Of a stretch of 64,000 bases of DNA, positions 13,090-23,617 are shown one piece after another. The number at the start of each line of letters is the position of its first letter. Within the stretch, counting starts at the first letter, position 1. Source of the DNA: Heritiera littoralis (taxonomy: Eukaryota > Streptophyta > Magnoliopsida > Malvales > Malvaceae); NCBI GenBank assembly GCA_031772115.1, contig JAPDPK010000075.1:2668501-2732500 (forward strand). Direction: 5' to 3'. Both the position numbers and the translations under genes were made by a program. The notes under the pieces were generated by a model. The model had not been told where the DNA came from, did not search any database, and saw nothing but the letters and a program-made list of their open reading frames with translations.

Positions 13090-13160
13090 ATTGTTGATCT
13101 TGGGTTAAGAGAATTACCTTCCAAAGATTATCGACTGCTAGAGGATATCTAATATCAAAG
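13090..13160 (+). other. Candidate leader exon 3 of LTR I
   Basis: Follows CTTACTGAGC..GCTCACCCC and acceptor-like CCACTCCATAG; starts ATTGTT and ends CAAAG|GTATAT. The same layout recurs in six other LTR families. Confidence 0.45.
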
Positions 13161-13369
13161 GTATATTATTTCTTTTATATATTCAGAAAAATTGTACAGT
13201 ACTACTTTAAATATAAGGGAATGTGTATACATATTAGAGCCTTAATTTAATAAGAGTTTTAATGGTTATTTAAATGTTAAGAGTTGTTAAGCATCACAGA
13301 CAGCCTAACCGATAAGTAAGTGGAATTTTTAAGTAAATATTAGTTATATTGGGAATTTGGGATGTTACA

Positions 13370-13410
13370 GATTTAATGGTATCAGAGCAGGGTTGGTCAG
13401 ATGTCTAGTG
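13370..13410 (+). mobile_element. Residual internal sequence of element I and chimeric junction
   Basis: Only about 41 bp of internal sequence remains after LTR I, matching the start of the B internal region (PBS, then GGGTTGGTC). At about 13411 it switches to the middle of LTR J. The join has a few bases of shared TTTA sequence and looks like a deletion or illegitimate recombination. Confidence 0.7.
13377..13388 (+). promoter_or_regulatory. Primer binding site, initiator tRNA-Met
   Basis: TGGTATCAGAGC, complementary to the 3' end of plant initiator tRNA-Met, seven bases after the LTR end. Confidence 0.9.
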
Positions 13411-13744
13411 ATGTTTACATGATATTGAAAAGAAAGCTATAGATTTAAATGTTTTATAAGACTGTAGGCACCCTAAAAGAGTGAAATTCAATAAAGCATA
13501 GTGGAAACCGCCTAATTGGAGCTTTGCTCATTAGGCAGAGAGATACTTGTCCGACAACAGTCGTGGACAGGTCTCAGTCACGCTTGATCAGTGGGGCTGA
13601 GACAGATGAGGTCTATGGCCATAGATAGCACCCTAGTTGGTTTCCAAGGGACGATGACATGATTTTCACTGCTAGCTACAGTGATTTAAGTCTTTATTGA
13701 TAGAGAGATGATAGGGATCTAGCCTAGTCTCTAACCGATATGAT

Positions 13745-14135
13745 ATGAAGTCTAAAGTATGATTTTATTGATATGAACTCTAGACTTGATATGATTTATA
13801 CTGTACATGAAACAGATTTGAAATGAAATATGTTTTGAAACAGTACATGTTTTAAAAGTCCATGATATATGAATTCGACACTTATATGATTTATATGTGA
13901 TTTTGTGTCGAACATGGCATGATATGCGGTCTAGAGTATAGTTTGATTTGATATGAACTCTAGATCTGATATGATTTACAGTAAATGTTTTAAAAGTATA
14001 TGATAAATGATTTCGACACTTACATGATTTATATACGATTTTGTGTCGAATTTGAAACGACATGCGGTTTAAAGTATAGATTGATTTGATATGAACTTTA
14101 AGCCTGATATGATTTATAGTATATGAAAAATGTTT
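13745..14135 (+). repeat. Tandem stem-loop units in LTR J
   Basis: About two and a half units of roughly 165 bp. Each has a TCTAGAGT..ACTCTAGA pair; in the last unit both arms change together to TTTAAAGT..ACTTTAA. Units one and two also have a TCGACAC..GTGTCGA pair. Confidence 0.7.
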
Positions 14136-15043
14136 TAAAACCGCACATGTTTTAGACATGCTCTGAAAACGAATACATGAATTGAAATTGAATATGTTTC
14201 TATTATGCCTTAAAGGCAAACTTAAAATGAATTGAAAATTCATATGTTGAGCATGCCCTAAAGTATATATGATATGATTTGAAATGATAGCGGTTTATAC
14301 AGAAGAATTACATGAATTGCATATTAAACCCTGATATGATAATATGCTTAGGATATGAGAATCCCATGAGGAATGTCATGACTCGACGTTAATGATGTTT
14401 CATCTATACGATGACATGATATGATATATATGAACATAAGATTGATATGAAGAGAATTCTGATCTTACTCTATCGTGATAATAAAATTCCCATACGATAA
14501 GTGATATGAATTGATATAAGACGGGAATATGATTGTTAAATGTAAAGTGACTCGATAGGATATCTCAATTAAACATGAAGAATATATGAGGAGTACCATG
14601 ATTCGGTGGTAACGATATTTCATCTATATTATGTCATGATATGATATGAAACATGAATATAGAAATACACGAAGAGAATTATGACTTCGTACCACCGTGA
14701 TCATGATCCACAAAATGAGAATGGATAAGAGATGATATGAGAATTGATAAGAGATGATATGAGAATCGATAAGAGACGATAGAATACAGAAATATGATTA
14801 CGAAATGAAAAGTAAATATGAGAATTTATATGAGATGATAGCATACTAAAGTATGATTATGAAATGAAAAGTGAAAATGAGAAGTGATAATGAGATGTAT
14901 CGATGAGAAAGGATTAACTGTAATTGCATCCTTACAAGTTTTAAGCATTGCAGTTTAAGACAGTGTAATCCTACTCATGTATTTATATTAGTATCTTACT
15001 GAACCGTGGTTTTGCTCACCCCACTAAATTTCATCTCTTTCAG

Positions 15044-15124
15044 ATTATTGAACTTAACATCTGCCATGTGAGCTGCTCAGTAGGCATCGAAGATGGTATA
15101 TGGACTTGGTACTAGTCTTCTGAG
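15044..15124 (+). other. Candidate leader exon 3 of LTR J
   Basis: Preceded by CTTACTGAACC..GCTCACCCC and acceptor-like ATCTCTTTCAG; starts ATTATTGA and ends TCTGAG|GTATAT. Confidence 0.45.
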
Positions 15125-15401
15125 GTATATGTTTCTTATACAATACTTGTTTACATGTAAGACTTAAATTGATACACAGTACATATTCTGTTTAACAAGT
15201 CGGGATGTAACTAAGAACCGTTTCCATGGTTGTTAAATATTTAAATGGAATAACTATAGGTCACCGAAATAGTATAGTAACTACACTGACACCGAATACA
15301 AACCTTAAAATGCAAAAGAAAAATTTAGTCCATAAATTTGTAGACTAAGAAAAGTATAAGTATAAAGGAAAGTCACGGCCTTCGGGTCGTGACAGATTTA
15401 A

Positions 15402-15413
15402 TGGTATCAGAGC
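15402..15413 (+). promoter_or_regulatory. Primer binding site of element J
   Basis: TGGTATCAGAGC, initiator tRNA-Met type, seven bases past the LTR end at 15394. Confidence 0.9.
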
Positions 15414-16774
15414 ACGGTTTGTCTAGTACGTGTCGGTGTAGTTGAGACAGTGATAGTGTTACATCCCATGTACTGTGTAGTGTCTACATGTAAACTTATT
15501 GATTTTCAATCTGTACCAAGAATTGTCAGCTACTGGTATAGGTGATACCAGTCGACGGCCTATTGAAACAGGCTGGGGTTTGACATAAAGATGCCAATCG
15601 ATGGCCTATTGAAACGGATTGAAAACCATTAATGATGGTATCGATGCAGTATAGAGGAATTGTGTATCACCTTAAAGGAATAGAATATGAATGATCGAGA
15701 ATGATTGATTGTGACAGTTTATATGGAAGATAATGGAATGATTGTATAGAATATGATCGATATGTGAATTGAAAAGGATTGAAGGAAGTAAAGAAATAGC
15801 CAATGAAAAATGATCGAACCTAAACATATGGCTCGATTGAAAGTACAATCCCACCTTAATTATGAGGACTATTAAAAATTTGAAAACTATGATTTCACGT
15901 TATAAAGGAACACGAATATGAAGCCGTTTTCAAATTTGAGACTGGAAGTGATTTCACTTTGGTTATCACATCGAGATGTAATAAGAATACTACATGAAAA
16001 GAGATATAGAGAGAAAATGATTGATAAATGTTGCATTATGGCAAGAGATGATTAACGGTAAAGTCTACAATAAGGTGCAGCCTTGATTTATCAATGTGAC
16101 AATGAGTGTTGTAGGATAATACGAAACTCAAAAGAAATATGATAATATGTAAGTGATTAAGGACTGATTGTCTGAATGGAATTACTTTCCATTATCAGGC
16201 TCCTAAATTTCTCTAGTGCCATAGTCGGAACATGATTATCGAATGATGAGAACATATGTGAAGTTCCAGTGAGCATACATGTGATGGGAGTCCCTGAGTT
16301 GCCATATGCTTATGGGAAATGACAAAGGGCTTTGGGATTTCCAAATTTATTGATAGCACTACTCCGTACTGATATGAATATTCGAGCGTAATATGTGAAC
16401 GCTTACGGATATATTGAGAGCGGGTGCACTGAATTTAAAAGCCACTGGGACAATTACATACTACTGATTAAATTGTTTAAATGATAGCTATCAAGCTATA
16501 TTGACTTGGCAACAAATGAGGAAAATGGATGATGAACAATGTGAATCAGCTATAATGCAAAGAGAGATGAAAATTGTTAACGCCCAAATTTATAAGAAGT
16601 TTAAAGAGTATAAATATATATAGGAAAACGATATAAAATGGTATAAAAGGTGATTTTAATGATGGAGGTACGTGGGCAATATCATTTAAAAGACGATTGA
16701 AAGGACAGGAATCATAAGTATACGAAACCGTATCACCTCTAAATATAAGTTAAATTCGGAGGACCGAATTTCTT

Positions 16775-16787
16775 AAGGTGGAGAGAA
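16775..16787 (+). promoter_or_regulatory. Polypurine tract of element J
   Basis: AAGGTGGAGAGAA directly before the 3' LTR start; same position and form as AAGGTGGGGAGAA in element A. Confidence 0.85.
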
Positions 16788-19700
16788 TGTGAAGATCGAG
16801 AATTTTCTAAATAAATATAAGGTATTCAGAAAATTTAATTTGGACAAATTGAAATCCAAATTAAATAAGAATGAAATTGGAGAAAATAAATTTGGGTATA
16901 AAGAAATCCAAATTTAATAAGAAATAAAAATATGTAATTTGATATTTATATAAGGTTATTATATAAATATATTTTTGAATAAATATATACATTCATATAT
17001 GGAATATATGTATATATCATATGTTGAAATACCATTTTTATATCCTTGAATAGATATATGTAAAATTTTGTACATTTATGTATATATATATAATAATAAT
17101 ATATATGAAATATATATATAATATATATAGTATTTTAAAGTCAAGTATACATATATAAATGGTTTATATATGAAATATATATATATATATAATATGAATT
17201 ATATGTATAGTATTTTAAATTTAAAATGTATAGATTTACATGTATATATAATTGATATAGATTTTATATATGTATACCTATAAATATTTAATTATATGAT
17301 ATATTTATATATACATAAATATAAAAGATAAATATTATAAATATTATAATTATAAATATATTTTATAATTATAATTAATAAAAAAAAAAGAAGAAGGGAA
17401 GTGGGAATCGGGGAACCCGATTCCCACATTTCCTCTGTTAACTAAACAGAAGAGGAAAAACCCAAAAGGAAAGCCGGACGATGCCGGCCACCGGAAGGAA
17501 GAGGAGCGAGGGGGCGTCGTCGGCGAGCCAAAGGGGAAGAGAGAAGTGACCGGCGACGGCCCAAACGGAAAAGAGAAGAAACGGAAAAACATGAAGAAAA
17601 ACGGAAACTCGAAAAGAAAAGGAAAGAGGAATGCCGGTCGATCCAGATGCTGGCACCGCCACCAACGCCACCGGCGAGGACCAACGAAGAAGAAGGAGGC
17701 CACCGGCGGTGAAGGAAACGGCAGAGGAAGGAAGAAAAGAGAAGAGAAAGAGGTCGAAACCCATGGTCCAGATTCGCCACCGCCGGCGCCGCCACTAAGG
17801 AAACCGAGACTAGATCCGGCATCCCTGCAACCGTGGCTAGCTGTGGAGGGTGCGAACCAGCGGTGATGCCGGCGAGAGGTAACCGAACCGGCCAACAGAA
17901 GCCGGCCCGACCAAACCGGCTTGAACCGGTCCGAACCGGTTCAGGCCAGAAAAAAAAACAGAAAATAGAAAAGAAAAGGGAAAAGAGAAAAAAGAAAGAA
18001 AAGAAGAAGAAGAAGAAGAAGGAAAGGAAAAAGAAAGAAAAAAAATGGTAAGGAAAATATAGAAAATAAATTGATGGTATTTATTGAATATTTTATGGTT
18101 ATATTGATGTAGTGCATTGATATTGAAATTGTAGTAAAACGGAAATGCGACGAATGGTAGAGTTCGGCAAGGCTAAAAAAAAAAATCAGAAAGTGCGCTA
18201 AGCTTGGTGAATAGGTAAGATACTTTTATAAAACATTAGTAGCTTTATATTGTATGTGGGAATTATGATTTTTATATATGATGCATTTATTTAATTGATT
18301 TTAAAAATGCTAAGAGGACCCACAACTGATGGTGGGGGTCTTGGTAAGAGATAAAGAAAATGTGAGAAACAACGGCTGTAATTATAAACTGTTTTCCGTG
18401 CAGGAGTTTTAGTAAAAATTAAGCCGTTATGCTGCCAAAATTTTTAAGAAAACATTTGAGGAAAAAGATTAAGTTTCTCACATAAATGGAATCTTGGAGA
18501 TAATTATTGAAAATAAATATTGAAAGGACTTTATGGTATTACCGAAAAAAGTTTGATATTGAAATCGATGAGAAGATAGATCGTTGAACACGATAATGTG
18601 ATGAATTACATGGTTTACACCTTATAGCATTGATAAATCAAGTAATTTTAATATCATGAATGGTATCAATTTGAGATTGAGGTGAAATCATTTATTAGAC
18701 GGATCACTGATAAAAGTGACGATGATTAAAGGATACAACTTAAAAGAGAAAAAAAATTGAAGTTGTGATTTAGACGGTCGAATGATAGAAGTGCGAAATT
18801 ATCAATCGAGTGATAATTATAGAATTGATAGATTCAAATAAATGGACCGTCTTTGTGGTATGAACTGAGATTTTTGCAATAATATGGATAGTCGCAAGGT
18901 GACTTAAATGATTGAAACAATATTGATAGTGGAAATTGGCAAATTTGTTTTTAGTGGTAAATTGCCAATCAAAAATTGAATTGAGGAGTTTTACAGATAA
19001 TTCTAGCATGATATTACATTCTATAGGCCATATGAAAAGTGAATTGAGGATTGTGATATGATTTTATGATAGTGAAGGAAATTGAACCGCAAGTCGAAAA
19101 TTCTGAATATGTACCAATAGGTCAAACCATAAATGGATTTGATAAGCAAATATTGATCTTGTGGTTCTATGATCCTCGATGTCGACTCTGAAATAGATAT
19201 CGAATGAGGATATTAGTATTTCATAATTTCAGTATCATGATGGCTATATGGAAACACGATGGCTATATGGAAACACGATATTTAGATGCTCATAGATACT
19301 AAGAGGATTCACACTGATGATGTGCCTCTAATATCGATAATGAAATGTGCAAATGATTATTATAGTCGATAATTATCGAAAAAGGATATTGAATACCAAA
19401 TGGTTTGAATGCCAAGTGATATGGTTATTGAATAATTAGAGTATTGAGCAATCTGAATATTGAATGAAATGAATCTTGAATGATTTGAATAGTGATTTAC
19501 TGATTTGAAAGAAAGAAAGTCCTGAAATCGAATAATTGATGGTGATAAGTTAAATGAATCGCTTCAGCGTAATTGATGAAAATATTACCGAAGCTGCATA
19601 CTGAAATGTTTTATAGCATCGCATTTAAGCATGCCTTCTTATAACTTGAAATATTATAATAATGTTTTTATGAATACTGAAAAGTATTGATTTGTTTTGA

Positions 19701-20262
19701 AATGAAAGTATATGGTAGATATATATATTCTAATAAATGAAGTCTCATACAGAATTTTACCATATGCTTTACATGATATTGAAAAGAAAGCTATAGATTT
19801 AAATGTTTTATGAGACTGTAGGCACCTTAAAAGAGTGAAATTCAATAAAGCATAGTGGAAACCGCCTAATTGGAGCTTTGCTCATTAGGCAGAGAGATGC
19901 TTGTCCGACAACAGTCGTGGACAGGTCTCAGTCACGCCTGATCAGTGGGGCTGAGAGAGATGAGGTCTATGGCCATAGATAGCACCCTAGTTGGTTTCCA
20001 GGGGACGATGACATGATTTTCACTGCTAGCTATAGTGATTTAAGTCTTTATTGATAGAGAGATGATAGGGATCTAGCCTAGTCTCTAACCGATATGATAT
20101 GAAGTCTAGAGTATGATTTTATTGATATGAACTCTAGACTTGATATGATTTATACTGTACATGAAACAGATTTGAAATGAAATATGTTTTGAAACAGTAC
20201 ATGTTTTAAACATGTTTTAAAAGTCCATGATATATGAATTCGACACTTATATGATTTATAAA
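16788..20262 (+). mobile_element. Partial 3' LTR of element J
   Basis: Starts TGTGAAGATCGAG after the polypurine tract. Order: AT-rich part (16800-17385), 12-bp perfect hairpin (17401-17427), GC-rich and purine-rich leader (17430-18050), candidate exon with acceptor near 18134 and donor near 18215, then AT-rich sequence to the segment shared with the 5' LTR (19770-20262). The last 1.5 kb is missing because unrelated repeat DNA starts at 20263. The Lys/Arg-rich and Phe/Ser-rich frames between 17350 and 18051 are leader low complexity. Confidence 0.82.
17401..17427 (+). other. Leader-start hairpin of LTR J
   Basis: GTGGGAATCGGG pairs perfectly with CCCGATTCCCAC across a three-base loop (12 bp). 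Confidence 0.8.
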
Positions 20263-20674
20263 TATATATATCATACATCTATTTTTTTTAGTTCTTAACA
20301 TAATATATAGGAATTTGGAAATTGAAACTTGAAAATTAAAAGTAAAATTTACAAAATTATAAAATAAAAAGAAAAATGAAATTTAGAAAAAAATTGATGA
20401 GATTATAAATTTGGAATAAGGGATATATATATATAATATTACAATTTGAAAATTAAAAGTAAAATTTACAAAATTATAAAATAAAAAGAAAAATGAAATT
20501 TAGAAAGGAAATGATGAGATTATAAATTTGGAATAAGGGAATTTAAGTGAATTTGAGAGAGTTTGAGTGAATATTGAAAGAGTATGTGAGTGAAGAGAAT
20601 ATGAGTAGATGAATATAGATAGTAGATTTGAGAGAAAATATAGAAGAATGTAAAGAAAAATAGAAGATAAGATC

Positions 20675-20796
20675 GAGGTATTTATAAGAAAAAAATAGAA
20701 TAAAAAAATTAAAAAAAATTAAAAAAATTAAAAAAAAGATTGATAGGCAACGGCCATCAATCTCTTTTTTTTAATTTTTTTAATTATAAATACCTC
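20675..20796. promoter_or_regulatory. Inverted repeat with TATA-like motifs on both arms
   Basis: The arms read GAGGTATTTATAA and TTATAAATACCTC. Between them are A-rich and T-rich tracts and a central hairpin, AGATTGAT..GGC-AACG-GCC..ATCAATCT (20737-20763). Each arm carries TATAAATA facing outward, so it could be a bidirectional promoter. That role is inference; the symmetry is visible. Confidence 0.6.
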
Positions 20797-20861
20797 TTGT
20801 GCTTTGTGTTTAATTTCCTTTCTTATTACAGGCGTCATCTTTTTATTGCAATTCATGGAGG

Positions 20862-21016
20862 TAGCTGACTTTTGCATTAGATGTTGAAGAGCCCAACAAG
20901 TTATTCAATTCATTAATTCTAGTTAGTTGTATTATGGATGGCTGAACATTTTAAATGTTTCTATTCTATGTGATATATGATTTTTGTTTTTCTTTCCTTT
21001 GTGGTTGGTGTTGCTA
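20862..21016 (+). repeat. Direct repeat copy 1 within K
   Basis: About 155 bp beginning at GCTGACTTTTGCATTAG and ending GTTGGTGTTGC, repeated with a few changes at 25207-25360. It links the left and right parts of K as one original repeat family. Confidence 0.8.
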
Positions 21017-21152
21017 ATGCCTCGACAGATCTCTTTTCCAATCATGAATGTTGGAGTGAGAAGTGCTTAGGTAGTAGATATCTTTGCTTTAAATCTGTGT
21101 TTGTACTTATTATGGGGTTTGGGATTTTTGTAATTAACTCTTAAGGGTATTG

Positions 21153-22627
21153 TACAGTGCTGGATTGGCATGTAGTCTTATTGTGAACTGTAGTTTACTG
21201 TCAAGAATTGGAGATACATTGCTCATTTATATTACATTGCTCCTTTCAATGCGTTGGTTTTTATGCATGAGATTTTTCCCACTTAAACTAGTTAATGCAC
21301 TAACAAAGTTAATAATCAACACTGGATCAATCTTTGAAGGTAAGCAAAGAGAGGAAGAGTGAAAGTAGTTTATGATTAAAAGCATGAAACACAAAAAACT
21401 GAGAGCCGAGAAATACTTCATTTTTTAACTGTTAAACGCGAATGGTTAATTGAGACATATTTGCAAAAAAGGAACAAATGCGAAATACGGAATATTTACT
21501 AGGTTAAACGTTAACGGTTAACAGTGGAATATTTACTAGGTTAAATGAAGATATACATGTGTGTACGTATATCGAACCCTATCAAAATCACACGTAGCTA
21601 TCTAAGATGTACGCATTATGGAATATTTACAGTACATCAATTAACAATACTGAAAATAAATAACCGTACCTTTCGTGATTTATTCGAGCTGTCGCAGTGT
21701 CTCTAAATGCGTAGCCGAGATCCTCATATGTTAAATTCTTAGTACTCAAAAACCTGAAATGTTAAAATTAAGGGGTGAGCAAACCATGGCTTAGTAAGAG
21801 AGTTATATCCAACACTTGATATTCAGCTATCTATATGATGAAAACTTTTTCACTTTCTTTAAATTTTCCTAGAAGGGCTCTAGGCTCACATACAGTGCTG
21901 GATTGGCATGTAGTCTTATTGTGAACTGTAGTTTACTGTCAAGAATTGGAGATACATTGCTCATTTATATTACATTGCTCCTTTCAATGCGTTGGTTTTT
22001 ATGCATGAGATTTTTCCCACTTAAACTAGTTAATGCACTAACAAAGTTAATAATCAACACTGGATCAATCTTTGAAGGTAAGCAAAGAGAGGAAGAGTGA
22101 AAGTAGTTTATGATTAAAAGCATGAAACACAAAAACTGAGAGCCGAGAAATACTTCATTTTTTAACTGTTAAACGCGAATGGTTAATTGAGACATATTTG
22201 CAAAAAAGGAACAAATGCGAAATACGGAATATTTACTAGGTTAAACGTTAACGGTTAACAGTGGAATATTTACTAGGTTAAATGAAGATATACATGTGTG
22301 TACGTATATCGAACCCTATCAAAATCACACGTAGCTATCTAAGATGTACGCATTATGGAATATTTACAGTACATCAATTAACAATACTGAAAATAAATAA
22401 CCGTACCTTTCGTGATTTATTCGAGCTGTCGCAGTGTCTCTAAATGCGTAGCCGAGATCCTCATATGTTAAATTCTTAGTACTCAAAAACCTGAAATGTT
22501 AAAATTAAGGGGTGAGCAAACCATGGCTCAGTAAGAGAGTTATATCCAACACTTGATATTCAGCTATCTATATGATGAAAACTTTTTCACTTTCTTTAAA
22601 TTTTCCTAGAAGGGCTCTAGGCTCACA
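21153..22627. repeat. Recent tandem duplication, unit about 738 bp
   Basis: Unit 1 is 21153-21890 and unit 2 is 21891-22627. They differ by a one-base indel in an A run and very few substitutions (for example TTAGTAAG/TCAGTAAG near 21794 and 22530). The unit spans the boundary between K repeat sequence and the 3' part of LTR D, so it arose after those were joined. The short repeated frame at 21150 and 21903 is a by-product and not a gene. Confidence 0.92.
21670..21753 (-). other. Candidate leader exon 3 of LTR D (copy in duplication unit 1)
   Basis: On the minus strand: CTTACTAAGCC..GCTCACCCC, acceptor-like ACATTTCAG, an 84-nt block, then GAAAG|GTACGG. A second copy lies at about 22407-22490 in unit 2. 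Confidence 0.4.
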
Positions 22628-23617
22628 TGTAGGAAGGATACTACAGTTGGCTAGGGATCCGGATGGAATAAGGCAAAAATTTTGAAATTCCTGTCTTGTC
22701 CCAAAACCTAGAAGCAACTGTAGCCGATTTCCCTCTTTTTTTGTTTCTGTTTCGCCCCTTTCTCTTTCGGTCACCAGCTTCTTCTCCTCTTTCTGCCGGC
22801 GCCATCTTTCTCTCCTCTCTCCCTCACTTGGCCGGTCGACGATGGTCGGCTTCATTTGGGAAGGAAATCGGGCTCTTCCCGATTTTCCTTTCTGTTTTCT
22901 TTGTATTTTTATTTTTATTTAATATTATTTACATATAATTATATATACTATATATTATACATATAAAATTATTATTTTATATGTATAATATTGTACTATA
23001 TATATATATAAAGATATATATTTTGTATTAACAAAATATATATCTAATATATTTATATGTATTTTATATACTTTAAATTAAATAACATCATATATTTATA
23101 TAAATGTAATAATACAATATATACTGTATTTACAATATATATAACAAACTCTAATGTAAAATAATTTTTACATTTCTCATATATTTATATTTTTATTATA
23201 TATACATAGATATACATATGTACTATTTAAATGTATAAAATAGTATATATAACATATATACCACGTATAATATAATACTATAAGTACATATGTATTCGTA
23301 TAAAAAATATATTTATATAATATATAATTATATAAATATATATCACATTCCTTTCTCATTTTCTTATTTAATTTGGATTTCAATTTATCCAAATTAAATT
23401 TCCTCTCTTCATTATTTCTAAAATTCCCACATTCTTATTTCCAATTTAATTTTCCTTCACACGAATTTCCTAATTCGTCACTTCCACAATTCACGAAATT
23501 TTCACTAATATTCCGATCTCATAATTATATTTATTTATTTCAACTTATTTATTTTCTTTCATATTAATTTCCAATATTAATAATTTCCAATAAATGAAAA
23601 ATTTTACGGTTATCACA
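22285..23617 (-). mobile_element. LTR D, minus strand, shortened
   Basis: On the minus strand it starts at 23617 (TGTGATAACC, as in LTR F) and runs to about 22285, where it gives way to K sequence. Its 3' part is duplicated at about 21548-21890. It has an AT-rich part (22900-23617), a hairpin (22861-22890), a short leader (22690-22860) and the last exon-like block, but lacks the minisatellite and conserved core, so at about 1.3 kb it is an internally deleted member of the F family. No primer binding site or internal region is seen. Confidence 0.7.
22861..22890 (-). other. Leader-start hairpin of LTR D
   Basis: AAGGAAATCGGG pairs with CCCGATTTTCCTT (12 bp with one bulged base; loop CTCTT). 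Confidence 0.7.

Larger units (their letters stand above)
10362..13369 (+). mobile_element. LTR I, plus strand, complete 3.0 kb
   Basis: Starts TGTAAGACCCGAATTTTATT and ends GGGATGTTACA, directly followed by a primer binding site, so this is a 5' LTR and not a solo LTR. It is a diverged relative of LTR B: same opening, a TATA box in the same context (10577-10586), a Lys/Arg-rich leader region, the GGTAAGCTCCATAA donor-like site (about 11300), exon-like block 11831-11877, the GGGCGAGC minisatellite, conserved core (12680-12890) and the last exon-like block 13090-13160. It truncates LTR H on its left. The short frame at 10664-10870 is leader sequence; I do not call it a gene. Confidence 0.88.
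13411..15394 (+). mobile_element. Partial 5' LTR of element J
   Basis: The last 1984 bp of a roughly 5-kb LTR, ending CGTGACA before a primer binding site. Its first 490 bp or so match 19770-20262 in the 3' LTR almost base for base. It holds the conserved core (13600-13640, GGTCTATGGCCATAGAT), a tandem stem-loop region, AT-rich sequence with many GATATGA words, and the last exon-like block 15044-15124. The first 3 kb of this LTR is lost at the junction with element I. Confidence 0.82.
15395..16787 (+). pseudogene. Internal region of element J with decayed integrase trace
   Basis: A 1.4-kb internal region between a primer binding site (15402-15413) and a polypurine tract (16775-16787), with no open frame of note. 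At the DNA level, about 16255-16460 still aligns with the integrase core of element B (51015-51240): shared words include GTTCCAGTGAGCAT, TATTGAGAGCG and CACTGGGA/TCCTGGGA, with many substitutions and indels. So J once coded for a gypsy polyprotein, and large deletions plus heavy mutation left a remnant. Gag, protease and RT were not recognised. Confidence 0.65.
20263..21152. other. Unclassified repeat segment K, left part
   Basis: AT-rich DNA of unknown class between LTR J and the 738-bp duplication. It contains a tandem pair of about 100 bp (period 117; starts 20331 and 20448), the inverted repeat at 20675-20796, and a stretch (20862-21016) that recurs at 25207-25360. No coding signal was recognised. 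It is probably a rearranged DNA transposon or part of one. Confidence 0.5.

Noticed and set aside
17350..18051. Several overlapping frames up to 181 residues on both strands
   Set aside because: Stop-poor GC- and purine-rich leader of LTR J; open in many frames at once, which argues against coding.
21150..22100. Two copies of a 65-70 residue frame (ACSLIVNCSLL...), looking like a duplicated small gene
   Set aside because: Lies within the tandem duplication; no start context or family resemblance, and the frame ends at the repeat DNA.
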